Source: JAXDAY01 sp034679345 (lineage in GTDB: Bacteria > Eisenbacteria > RBG-16-71-46 > CAIMUX01 > VGJL01). Taken from it: a stretch of 64,000 nt of DNA. Positions within the stretch are counted from its first letter, which is position 1; the number at the start of each line of letters is the position of its first letter. The notes beneath the pieces are model-generated. The model had not been told where the DNA came from. It did not search any database and saw only the letters and a list, made by a program, of their open reading frames with translations. Made by a program: the position numbers and the translations under genes. The stretch is from positions 124,001-188,000 of the forward strand of contig JAXDAY010000013.1 in the NCBI GenBank assembly GCA_034679345.1. Reading direction: 5' to 3'. Below are positions 7,463 through 15,239 of the stretch, piece by piece.

Positions 7463-8846
7463 CGGTCGCCTCCATGAGCGGCAGGGGATCCATCCGAGGG
7501 CTGCCGTCCCTCAGGAGGGCCACAGGACGAAGCAGGGGGAAGACGCGGCCCGCGATGTCGAGCAGCTCGAGGGCCGGGGTGCCGAGCAGAAACCGCAGAT
7601 CCTCGTGCGCTCCGATCAGCCGGCCCGTGAGGCCGGTCACCTCGTGCGGGAGATCCCCGATCCCGTCGCCGTCGAGGTCGTAGCCCGCATAGTCGTCGAA
7701 GTGGTTTCCGATCCACTGGACGCCGGTCGCATCCCCCCGTCCATCCACGCGCACCGTGAGGGCGCAGCCGAGCCAGTCGTTGCCTTCGAACCGGTTCTGA
7801 GTCTCGCTCCTGTGGAAGACGATTCCCGCGTCGCAGGAGAGCAACCGGTTTCCGGAGAAGGTGTTGTGATGGCCCCGCTGGAGCGGCGAGGTGTCGAGGT
7901 AGATGCCGACCTGGTCGCGAAGCATGAGATTGTCGCGGACGATGAGCTCCCCGGATTCCTTGATCCCGAGGCCGAGCCCGCCCGCCGGATCGGAGAATGC
8001 GAGGCGATTCCCTTCCACGGCGATCGAGTCGCTGTACATCACAAAGATGCCGACCAGGTTTCCGATGTAGGTGTTGCCCGCCACCCGATTGCCGTCGCTG
8101 TACATGAAATGCGTCCCGTAACGGCCGAACTCGAACCAGTTCTCCTCGACGCGATTGTCCGGGGAGTACCAGACGACGATGTCCCGGCTGTCGGCGACTC
8201 GATTGGCGCGGATCTGCGATTCGCGCACCTCCCAGAATCGCACGGCGTCTCCGCGCAATCCCAGATCGGGCCCTCCCAGTCCACGGATGTCGTTGCCGAG
8301 GACGGCGACCCGCCGCGAGGATTCGACGGAGATCCCGAAGAGAGCGTCGCGAATCCGCAGGCCTTCCACGCGGCAATCGTCGCCGCGCACATGCACCGCC
8401 GAGTCGGTGAGATCGAACCTCCGCCCGCTCCCGCTTATGCCGAAGCCGAGGAGCCGGACGCCGGAGGAGCGGATCTCCACCGTGTGGCCTACCCCGCCGG
8501 AACGGATGATCGCCTCGGGCGGGCCCCAGAGCGTGAGAGGCTTTTCGATCCGGATCGGGCCTTCGTGGATGCCGGCCTCCAGGAGGAGGACCTCTCCGGG
8601 TTCGGCGGCGTCGATGGCCGCCTGAAGCGCGGATCCCTCGGCAACGGAGATGCCCCGAGCCGGCGCCGGGACGGGATGCGTCCGAGGAGCGGGCCAGGAG
8701 CGGGTGACCGCCTGCGCGAGCCGTCTCGCCGGTCCGTCGCTCGCTGTGGCCCCTCCCTCCATGGCCAGCTCCGCCCTGCCCGCAGTCGATGCGAGGGTGA
8801 GCAGGACTGCGCAGGGAAGGACCTCGAGGAAGAAACGCCGCGTCAT
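7452..8846 (-). CDS. nosD: NosD periplasmic copper-site maturation protein
   Basis: A 464-residue protein. The first 25 residues (MTRRFFLEVLPCAVLL...) form a Sec signal peptide. The rest is a right-handed parallel beta-helix with many short NxVxxN-type turns (for example VLGNDIRGLGG, VEGNRLAFSD, IYLDTSPLQRGHHNTFSGNRLL), ending in the typical YAGYDLDGDGIGDLPHE segment of NosD. The ATG at 8846 fits the signal peptide; an in-frame ATG at 8909 would put 21 residues ahead of it and overlap nosZ. NosD is the periplasmic partner of NosFY in CuZ assembly. Confidence 0.9.
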   Translation of the reverse strand: MTRRFFLEVLPCAVLLTLASTAGRAELAMEGGATASDGPARRLAQAVTRSWPAPRTHPVPAPARGISVAEGSALQAAIDAAEPGEVLLLEAGIHEGPIRIEKPLTLWGPPEAIIRSGGVGHTVEIRSSGVRLLGFGISGSGRRFDLTDSAVHVRGDDCRVEGLRIRDALFGISVESSRRVAVLGNDIRGLGGPDLGLRGDAVRFWEVRESQIRANRVADSRDIVVWYSPDNRVEENWFEFGRYGTHFMYSDGNRVAGNTYIGNLVGIFVMYSDSIAVEGNRLAFSDPAGGLGLGIKESGELIVRDNLMLRDQVGIYLDTSPLQRGHHNTFSGNRLLSCDAGIVFHRSETQNRFEGNDWLGCALTVRVDGRGDATGVQWIGNHFDDYAGYDLDGDGIGDLPHEVTGLTGRLIGAHEDLRFLLGTPALELLDIAGRVFPLLRPVALLRDGSPRMDPLPLMEATDAH

Positions 8847-8905
8847 CACGCCCCCACGTGCGGCTGGAGACCGCAGTCCCCAGCCGCAGCCTCGAAGCGG
8901 GCCTC

Positions 8906-10870
8906 TCAAGGCTTGACGAGCAGGTAGCCGGCCATCTCCAGGTGGAGGGCCGAGCAGAACTCCGTGCAGTAATAGGGGAAGACCCCCGCGCGGTCGGCAC
9001 GGAAGCTCGCGTTGGCGGTCTTCCCCGGCTCCACGCTCAGATTGATGTTGTAGCGGTCGACCGCGAAGCCGTGCGTCGCGTCACGCGCCTGTTCGATGCT
9101 CGTCACATGGAAGTGGATCATCTCGCCGCGATTCACCTCCACGATGTCCGGGTTCAAGTGGCTTCGGACGAGCGTCATATAGACGTGCACGCCGTCGCTC
9201 CCGCGCTCCACGCGCGCCTTGCTCTCATGGTCGACCGCATGGGGATCGAGCTGCCAGGTGACGGGGTTGGTCCCGACAGGGGTGTACATGTCGATCGCGT
9301 GGATCTTCTCGACGCTGACGATTTGCGCGTAGTGAGGCTCCCCCAACGGAATCGGGAGGTCGTAGAGGACCTTCATCTCGGGGCCGGAGATGTCCACGAG
9401 CTGGAAGTTCTGCGGCAGCAGCGGACCGACGTCGTTGAACCGGTCGATCGCCCACTTGTTCATCACGACCAGGTATCTTCCCCTCGGGTGGAGCGCGTCC
9501 CCCTCGGCCGCGGCGATGTGACCCACGTTGTAGTGGACGGGGATCTTCTCGATGAGCTTCAGGTCCTGCAGCGACCAGCGGGAGACCTTCGACTCGATGA
9601 AGATCGATGTGTAGGCGTTGCCCCGATCGTCGAACTGGGTGTGGAGGGGCCCGAGACCGATCTCGACCTGGCCCCGGATCGCCTCGGCGAACGGGAGGAT
9701 CGGCACGCCGTAGGGGTCGGTCCCGTCGTAACGCTTCTGCTCGATCAGCGCGACAATCTTGTTGAAGTCGTAGACGGTGCAGTGGGTGTCGAGCTTGCCC
9801 GAGACGACGATATCGGTCCCGTTGGGGGCGACGTCGACCCCGTGCGGGCTCTTCGGCTCCGGCACGAAGTGGAGCAGCCCCTCGGCGACGGCGGTTTCGA
9901 GCGTGATCACCGGCATCCCCGCGATCGTCTTGGCCTTCCCGGCACGGACGGCGGCCTCGGCTTTCTTCCAGTCGAAGACGTGGAGGTAATCCATGTCGTT
10001 CTGGGACGCTCCGGACTCGAGCGGCGGATTGCCCTGCTGCAGTCCGCCGTACGAGCGCTCCGTGTTGAAGGAGTTGGTGAAGATCCACCCCTCGCTCGCG
10101 AGCTTGCCCGCATCGGCCAGGTCCTGCATGTAGGGGGGCAGCTCCACCGCCCAGGACTCCTCCGGCACGATCCGCCCGCGGGCGCGGTCGAACTTCCAGA
10201 AGATCTGCGCGCCTCGGTACTTCTCGTTGTACTCGCTGAGCGGCGCGTAGGTCGCTCCCAAGGGGGCGGCGAGCTGTGAGGTCTCGACGATGTACTCCGT
10301 GTTCGGCGTGACGAAGGTGCCGCCGTGATCGGAGTTGATCAGCTCGCTCGCGACGATCTGCTTGGTGGCGAAGTCGCGCAGATCGACGACCGCGATGCGG
10401 GCGTTCGCCTTGTCGTTGACGAAGATGAACTGGCCGTCGTAATCCCCGGCGGTCTCGCTGAGCGCCGGATGGTGCATGTCGCCCCAGGTGAGATCCACGC
10501 CATCCGGAGAGCCCTCCTCGAGGATTCCCTTCGTCTCGGCGTCGAATCCGTATCCCTGCCACGGCTCGGGAGTGAAGACGCCGATATACTTCAGGATCCG
10601 CATGCTCGGGACCCCGATGACGAGGAGGTTGCCGCCGTGGCCCCCGGAGGCGAAGAGGAGGAACTCGTCTTTGCGTCCCGTCGGCGTATAGGTCTTCAGG
10701 GCCGCCGCGACGTCGTCCTCCGTCAGCCCGCGGTCCTGCATGAGGGCGCGAAGATCGGCCGAGCCGCCTCCTCCCGACTTCGGGCCGCCACAGGACGTCG
10801 CCCAGGCGAAGAGCCCCACGAAGCCGACGAGCGCCGCCGCCGCGGCAATGAGCATCCGATTCTTGGTCAT
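8906..10870 (-). CDS. nosZ: Nitrous-oxide reductase, clade II type
   Basis: A 654-residue enzyme reducing N2O to N2 in the periplasm. The leader ends in WATSC (Cys27), a lipobox-like Sec signal without twin arginines, which marks clade II. The seven CuZ histidines are recognisable: His133 and His134 in DMHHPA, His182 in DHGG, and those in SPHGVDV, GPLHTQF, VGHIAA and GEPHYA. The C-terminal cupredoxin domain has the CuA set C-x3-C-x3-H-x2-M (Cys635, Cys639, His643, Met646) plus the His of THGFAV. The loop reads CTEFC where clade I has a Trp. The start at 10870 has GGGAG nine bases upstream. It follows the cytochrome gene by 70 bases that contain a hairpin. Confidence 0.96.
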   Translation of the reverse strand: MTKNRMLIAAAAALVGFVGLFAWATSCGGPKSGGGGSADLRALMQDRGLTEDDVAAALKTYTPTGRKDEFLLFASGGHGGNLLVIGVPSMRILKYIGVFTPEPWQGYGFDAETKGILEEGSPDGVDLTWGDMHHPALSETAGDYDGQFIFVNDKANARIAVVDLRDFATKQIVASELINSDHGGTFVTPNTEYIVETSQLAAPLGATYAPLSEYNEKYRGAQIFWKFDRARGRIVPEESWAVELPPYMQDLADAGKLASEGWIFTNSFNTERSYGGLQQGNPPLESGASQNDMDYLHVFDWKKAEAAVRAGKAKTIAGMPVITLETAVAEGLLHFVPEPKSPHGVDVAPNGTDIVVSGKLDTHCTVYDFNKIVALIEQKRYDGTDPYGVPILPFAEAIRGQVEIGLGPLHTQFDDRGNAYTSIFIESKVSRWSLQDLKLIEKIPVHYNVGHIAAAEGDALHPRGRYLVVMNKWAIDRFNDVGPLLPQNFQLVDISGPEMKVLYDLPIPLGEPHYAQIVSVEKIHAIDMYTPVGTNPVTWQLDPHAVDHESKARVERGSDGVHVYMTLVRSHLNPDIVEVNRGEMIHFHVTSIEQARDATHGFAVDRYNINLSVEPGKTANASFRADRAGVFPYYCTEFCSALHLEMAGYLLVKP

Positions 10871-10885
10871 CTGTCGTCTCCCTGA

Positions 10886-10909
10886 CCGGCGGGGCCTCGC
10901 CACCGCCGG
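10886..10909 (-). other. Intercistronic hairpin between the cytochrome gene and nosZ
   Basis: Arms CCGGCGG (10886-10892) and CCGCCGG (10903-10909) pair around a 10-base loop, just upstream of the nosZ ribosome-binding site. It could attenuate or stabilise the downstream message; no function is shown. Confidence 0.35.
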
Positions 10910-10940
10910 ATCGAGTCTGGGATCGCCTAGTCGGCCGACG

Positions 10941-11369
10941 TCAGTTGCGGCCGAAGCTGCGCACCTTCTCCCGGAGCGCGGCCACGACTCCGGGCTTCGC
11001 CTGCAGATCGGGATTGGCCACCATCTGCGCGCTCTTGCCCACGGCGGCGCCTCCATAGACGATCACCTTCTCGATCTCCTCGTCGGTCACCGTCTTCTGC
11101 CAGGCCGCGTCGCGGTAGTTGCGCGGCTTCGGATCGAGGCCGAAGGCGCCGGGGCCGTTGCCCGAGCCGTCCGTGCCGTGGCAAGCGGCGCATCGTTTCG
11201 TGAAGAGCTCCTCCGCCTCGGCGCGGTCCGCGGCCGTGACCGCGACGGCGGGGGGCTTGCCGGCGCCGCGATCGGTGGCCGCATCGCCCCCACCGCCACA
11301 ACCGACTAGGGGCGCAAGGAGAGTCGCCATCGCGATTCCGAGGCCGGCTCTCCGCAGCATGGACTTCAT
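10941..11369 (-). CDS. Small c-type cytochrome lipoprotein of the nos operon
   Basis: A 142-residue monohaem cytochrome c. The signal peptide ends in LVGC (Cys24), a lipobox, so it is probably anchored in the membrane facing the periplasm. The haem site is CAACH (Cys60, Cys63, His64), and Met116 in SAQMV is the likely sixth ligand. It opens the nos operon, preceded by GGGAGG and the promoter at 11409-11436. By position it most likely feeds electrons from the quinol or cytochrome pool to NosZ; similar small cytochromes occur in clade II clusters. Confidence 0.88.
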   Translation of the reverse strand: MKSMLRRAGLGIAMATLLAPLVGCGGGGDAATDRGAGKPPAVAVTAADRAEAEELFTKRCAACHGTDGSGNGPGAFGLDPKPRNYRDAAWQKTVTDEEIEKVIVYGGAAVGKSAQMVANPDLQAKPGVVAALREKVRSFGRN

Positions 11370-11408
11370 CGTTTTCCTCCCTGGTTGATGACAACAACTC
11401 TACGCATG

Positions 11409-11436
11409 AGAATATCCGTTGAGTGGAAATTGTCAA
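11409..11436 (-). promoter_or_regulatory. Promoter of the nos operon
   Basis: Reading the minus strand, TTGACA (11436-11431) is followed after 16 bases by TATTCT (11414-11409), about 40 bases before the ATG of the first nos gene. A partial palindrome GTTG-N7-CAAC (11384-11398) overlaps the expected transcript start region and could bind a regulator, but it does not match the FNR/DNR consensus spacing. Confidence 0.55.
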
Positions 11437-11515
11437 GAGCGAAGTGGGTTTCGACCGAAAGGCCCCTCCCCCGGCAACGGTCCGGCGGGGCCGGCCGGCT
11501 CTCCCGGCGACGGAC

Positions 11516-11674
11516 TCAGAAGAGCGCGTAGATGAAGGGTGCGAGCGCGCTCGAGCCGGTGAGGACGACGAAGAGGCCCAGCAGAAGGAGCATCGCCAGA
11601 AGCGGTAGCAGCCAGAACTTCTTTCTGACTCTGAGGTAGTCCCAGAGATCGCGCAGGATCGCAATCCGGCTCAC
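11516..11674 (-). CDS. DUF5989-type small membrane protein
   Basis: A 52-residue protein starting at GTG 11674, chosen for the GGGGGAGAGG immediately upstream; an ATG in this frame at 11785 would run inside the SxtJ gene. It has a cytoplasmic amphipathic start (ILRDLWDYLRVRKKFW) and one strong TM segment, LLPLLAMLLLLGLFVVL. This pattern matches the short DUF5989 proteins often encoded next to carbamoyltransferase and SxtJ genes, as here. Role unknown; probably part of a membrane complex with SxtJ. Confidence 0.75.
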   Translation of the reverse strand: MSRIAILRDLWDYLRVRKKFWLLPLLAMLLLLGLFVVLTGSSALAPFIYALF

Positions 11675-11687
11675 CCTCTCCCCCCGA

Positions 11688-12092
11688 TCAGAACGGACGC
11701 CTGTAGCGCTCGGCGGTCGTCTCGGCAGCCGGCTTCTCGACCCAGTAGCTCGAGCGGGGCTTCTTCCAGGCGAGATCGAGCGCACGGCGCCCCGCGAGGC
11801 GGAGGATCCACCCGTAGGGCGTCAGGACCAGGAAGAAGAAGCCCGTGAGAAGCGTCAGCGTGACTGCGCGACCGATCTTCTCCACGACCCACATCCAGCC
11901 CCTGAAGAACCGGATCCAGAGGGGCCGGGCTGCCAGCGTGAAGGCGAGCGCGACGGTCGCGACCACGGTGAGCGCGAAAGCCCGCGTGGGCGCGTCCCTC
12001 CACCATGAGATCGCGCCCAGGATCAGCAGGAGCGCCGAGAGGATGATCCCGAAGCGGCCCGCCTCGTAGCTTTCCGATCGCCTGCGCGCCAT
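11688..12092 (-). CDS. SxtJ-like membrane protein
   Basis: A 134-residue protein with hydrophobic segments near residues 14-30, 37-55 and 75-97, a basic N-terminus and a polar C-terminal tail. Size, topology and position between a carbamoyltransferase and a DUF5989 gene fit the SxtJ family, named from the saxitoxin cluster but widespread outside it. It starts 9 bases after the carbamoyltransferase stop. Its biochemical role is not established. Confidence 0.75.
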   Translation of the reverse strand: MARRRSESYEAGRFGIILSALLLILGAISWWRDAPTRAFALTVVATVALAFTLAARPLWIRFFRGWMWVVEKIGRAVTLTLLTGFFFLVLTPYGWILRLAGRRALDLAWKKPRSSYWVEKPAAETTAERYRRPF

Positions 12093-12101
12093 GGGCCCAT
12101 C

Positions 12102-13919
12102 CTAGTCCAGCGGGAAGGTCTCCTGCCAGCGCGCGTCCGGCGCGGGGAGGTTCTGCCGAGAGCGCTCGATCCGGAACGGACCGAGCACGAGCACATCCAT
12201 GTTCGTGCGCACGAAGCAGCGCCAGGCGTCGTGCGGGGTGCAGACGATCGGCTCGCCCCGCACGTTGAAGGAGGTGTTCACGACGAGGGGGCAGCCGGTC
12301 TTCTCGGCGAAGCGCTCGATCAGGCGGTGATAGAGCGGATGATCGACGCGGTCGACCGTCTGGATCCGGGCCGAGTAGTCGACATGCGTGATGGCCGGGA
12401 CGGTCGAGCGCGGGCTCTTCAGACGCTCCAGGCCGCGCCGGATGGCTCCATCGTCAGCGAGGCGATGCTCCTTCCGGACGCCCGCGACGAGGAGCATGTA
12501 CGGGCTGGGCGAGTCGAGATCGAAGATCTCCGCCGCCCGCTCCCTCAGAACCGAGGGGGCGAAGGGACGGAACGACTCGCGGAACTTGATCTTGAGGTTC
12601 ATCGTCGTCTGCATCTCGCGCGAGCGGGGGTCGCCGAGGATCGACCGCGCGCCCAGGGCCCGCGGACCGAACTCCATCCGTCCCTGGAACCAGCCGACCA
12701 CCTTCTCGGATGCGAGATCCTCCGCGACGCGCTCGACGAGCGACTCGGCATCGTCGATCCGCTCGGCGGCGATTCCCTCGGAACGGATGAAGCGCTCGAT
12801 CTCCTCCGCGTCGAAGGCAGGCCCGAGGTAGGAGCCCCTCTGCGAGTCGCGCGTGCCGTCGGCAGCGCGCGGTTCGTTCATGATCTGGTGGTGGAGATGG
12901 AGGGCGGCGCCCAGCGCCCCGCCGGCGTCGCCCGCCGCGGGCTGGATCCATAGCGAATCGAAGATCCTCTCGCGGAGGATTCTGCCGTTCGCGACGCAGT
13001 TGAGCGCCACGCCGCCGGCAAGGCAGAGGTTCGGCATGCCCGTCGTCTCCCGGGCGTGACGCGCCAGGCGCAGCATGATCTCCTCGGTCACGGCCTGGAT
13101 CGACGCGGCCAGGTCCATATCGATCTCGCGGATCGGCGTCTCCGGCGCGCGGCGTCCGGCGCCGAAGAGGCGCGCGAAGCGATCGTTGGTCATCGTCAGC
13201 CCCGCGCAGTAGTCGAAGTAGCGCATGTTGAGGCGAAACGACCCGTCCTCGCGCAGATCGATCAGCTCGCGCCGGATCGTCTCGGCGAATCGAGGCTCCC
13301 CGTACGGGGCGAGCCCCATCAGCTTGTACTCCCCGCTGTTCACCTTGAAGCCGGTGAAGTAGGTGAAGGCCGAGTAAAGCAGCCCGAGGGAGTGAGGGAA
13401 GTGGATCTCCTTGAGGATTCGAATGCGGTTGCCCTCGCCCAAGCCCAGGCTCGCGGTCGCCCATTCCCCCACGCCGTCGATGGTGAGGATCGCGGCCCGC
13501 TCATAGGGAGAGGGGAAGAAGGCGCTCGCCGCGTGGGCCTCGTGGTGCTCGGTGAAGTAGATCCCGCCTTCGTAGTCGAGGCGCTCGCGAATCTCCTCGC
13601 GCATCCAGAGCTTCTTCTTGAGCCAGAGCGGCATCGACTTCAGAAAGGAGGCGAGGCCGCGCGGGGCGTAGGCGAGGTATGTCTCCACGAGGCGCTCGAA
13701 CTTGACCAGCGGCTTGTCGTAGAAGACGACCGCATCGAGCTCTGAGGTCTCCGCGATCCCGCCCTCCCGGAGGCAGTAGGCCGCTGCGTTCGCCGGGAAG
13801 TCGGGATCATGCTTGCGCCGCGTGAAGCGCTCCTCCTGGGCGGCGGCAACGATGCGGCCGTCGACCACAAGGCAAGCCGCGCTGTCGTGATAGAAGGCGG
13901 ATAGGCCCAGGATCTTCAT
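12102..13919 (-). CDS. Carbamoyltransferase, NodU/CmcH/TobZ family
   Basis: A 605-residue enzyme that moves a carbamoyl group from carbamoyl phosphate, through carbamoyl-AMP, onto a hydroxyl acceptor. The N-terminal ASKHA-type domain shows ILGLSAFYHDSAACLV, EERFTRRKHD, the metal-site HHEAHAASAF and LTIDGVGEWA. The C-terminal YrdC-like domain shows GRMEFGPRALGARSIL and VNTSFNVRGEPIVCTP. Length and motifs are complete. The acceptor could be a sugar, a polyketide or a cell-surface glycan; the SxtJ and DUF5989 partners suggest membrane-linked substrates. It follows the SDR gene by 17 bases. Confidence 0.93.
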   Translation of the reverse strand: MKILGLSAFYHDSAACLVVDGRIVAAAQEERFTRRKHDPDFPANAAAYCLREGGIAETSELDAVVFYDKPLVKFERLVETYLAYAPRGLASFLKSMPLWLKKKLWMREEIRERLDYEGGIYFTEHHEAHAASAFFPSPYERAAILTIDGVGEWATASLGLGEGNRIRILKEIHFPHSLGLLYSAFTYFTGFKVNSGEYKLMGLAPYGEPRFAETIRRELIDLREDGSFRLNMRYFDYCAGLTMTNDRFARLFGAGRRAPETPIREIDMDLAASIQAVTEEIMLRLARHARETTGMPNLCLAGGVALNCVANGRILRERIFDSLWIQPAAGDAGGALGAALHLHHQIMNEPRAADGTRDSQRGSYLGPAFDAEEIERFIRSEGIAAERIDDAESLVERVAEDLASEKVVGWFQGRMEFGPRALGARSILGDPRSREMQTTMNLKIKFRESFRPFAPSVLRERAAEIFDLDSPSPYMLLVAGVRKEHRLADDGAIRRGLERLKSPRSTVPAITHVDYSARIQTVDRVDHPLYHRLIERFAEKTGCPLVVNTSFNVRGEPIVCTPHDAWRCFVRTNMDVLVLGPFRIERSRQNLPAPDARWQETFPLD

Positions 13920-13936
13920 CGCGAGCGGTCTCCGCT

Positions 13937-14668
13937 TCAGAGGTTTCCGAGGATTGGCGCGATTCGGATCTCCTCGACCATCGCTTCAGGGGGAGCCTCG
14001 GCGGCCTCGCGCACCGCGCGCGCGACGATCGATGGGGGCATCATCCGCGCGCGATCCCACCGATCGCCAAGGGCGTCCCAGAAGGGCGTGTCGGTCGCTC
14101 CGGGCAGGACGGCCGTCACTCGGATTCCCGCTCCCCGGACCTCGCCGCGCAGGGCCTCGGTGAAGCCCAGGGCGCCGAACTTCGAGGCGTTGTATGCGCC
14201 GTTCTTGGGAAACGCCGTCCGCGCGGCCACCGAGAGGATGTTCACGAGATGCCCCGCCCCGCGATCGAGCATCCCGGGGAGCACCGCCTTGGTCACCAGG
14301 AAGAGGCCGGTCAGGTTGGTGCGGATGGTCCGATCCCAGTCCTCATCGCTCGTCCGGTGCACCTTCTCGAAGATGCCCCAGCCGGCGCTATAGACGACGA
14401 GATCGGGCTGCCCGACCGCCTGGCGGAGCCCCTCGGCCCAGGCAGCCACCGAGGCGGGATCACAGACATCGAGCTCGAGGGCGGCGTGCGGGCCGGGCCC
14501 GGCGAGGGAGGCGGCGACTTCGCGAAGGGGCGTGATCCTCCGGGCCCCGATGCCGAGGCGCCACCCGCCCCCGGCCAGCTCGGCCGCGACGGCGCGCCCG
14601 ATCCCCGATGAAGCCCCCGTGATCCAGCCGATCCTGCCCGTCCTGTCCATCCTGCCCATCCCGTCCAT
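13937..14668 (-). CDS. Short-chain dehydrogenase/reductase, possibly sepiapterin reductase-like
   Basis: A 243-residue SDR with the NADP-binding TGASSGIG near residue 17 and the catalytic Y-x3-K in YNASK. The C-terminal part, PGATDTPFWD...MMPPSIVARAV...VEEIRI, resembles the bacterial sepiapterin reductase of Chlorobaculum as I remember it. It directly follows folE (16 bases) and the PTPS gene, the other two steps of tetrahydrobiopterin synthesis. The first codons are a repetitive GATGG/GACGG run, so an internal Met could be the true start. A general SDR role remains possible. Confidence 0.8.
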   Translation of the reverse strand: MDGMGRMDRTGRIGWITGASSGIGRAVAAELAGGGWRLGIGARRITPLREVAASLAGPGPHAALELDVCDPASVAAWAEGLRQAVGQPDLVVYSAGWGIFEKVHRTSDEDWDRTIRTNLTGLFLVTKAVLPGMLDRGAGHLVNILSVAARTAFPKNGAYNASKFGALGFTEALRGEVRGAGIRVTAVLPGATDTPFWDALGDRWDRARMMPPSIVARAVREAAEAPPEAMVEEIRIAPILGNL

Positions 14669-14684
14669 CCCGTCCGACTTCCCC

Positions 14685-15239
14685 TCAGCGAAGCGTGTGA
14701 TGCCCGATGAGGTTCATGAACTCGCTGCGCGTCGCCCGGTCGTCCCGGAAGACCCCGAGCATGGCGCTGGTCGTGGCGAAGCAGTTCTGCTTCTCGACAC
14801 CCCGCATCGCCATGCAGAGGTGGAAGGCCTCGATCACGACGGCCACCCCCTGCGGCTTCAAGAGATCATTCAGGCACTCGGCCACCTGCTGCGTGAGCCT
14901 CTCCTGGACCTGGAGCCTTCGGGCGAAGACGTCCAGGATCCGCGGAAGCTTGGAGAGGCCGATGATCCTCCCGTTCGGGAGGTAGGCGATGTGGGCTCGG
15001 CCGTAGAAGGGGAGCATGTGATGCTCGCAGAGGGAGTAGAAGTCGATCTCCTTGACGATCACCATCTCGTCGTAGGCCTCGTCGAATATGGCGTTGTTCA
15101 GGACCTCCGCGACGCTCTGCTTGTATCCGCTGGTCAGGAACTCAAAGGCCTTTGCCACGCGGCGCGGGGTCTCGGCCAGCCCCTGGCGGTCGGGATCCTC
15201 GCCGAGCGCCGAAAGGAGATCTCGGATCAGCTTCTCCAT
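14685..15239 (-). CDS. folE: GTP cyclohydrolase I
   Basis: A 184-residue enzyme converting GTP to 7,8-dihydroneopterin triphosphate, the entry to folate and tetrahydropterins. Zinc ligands are visible in SLCEHHMLPFYG and in FHLCMAMRGVEK; the substrate loop GLSKLPR is intact. Length is standard for a homodecameric FolE. Its start overlaps the end of the PTPS gene by 13 bases, so the two are probably translated together. Confidence 0.96.
   Translation of the reverse strand: MEKLIRDLLSALGEDPDRQGLAETPRRVAKAFEFLTSGYKQSVAEVLNNAIFDEAYDEMVIVKEIDFYSLCEHHMLPFYGRAHIAYLPNGRIIGLSKLPRILDVFARRLQVQERLTQQVAECLNDLLKPQGVAVVIEAFHLCMAMRGVEKQNCFATTSAMLGVFRDDRATRSEFMNLIGHHTLR

Noticed and set aside
11384..11398. 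FNR/DNR box in the nos promoter region
   Set aside because: The half-sites resemble TTGAT/ATCAA but the spacing is three bases instead of four and one half is degenerate.
14640..14668. Short tandem GATGG/GACGG-type repeat as a microsatellite switch
   Set aside because: The units are imperfect and the run is under 40 bases; it may only blur the SDR start codon.
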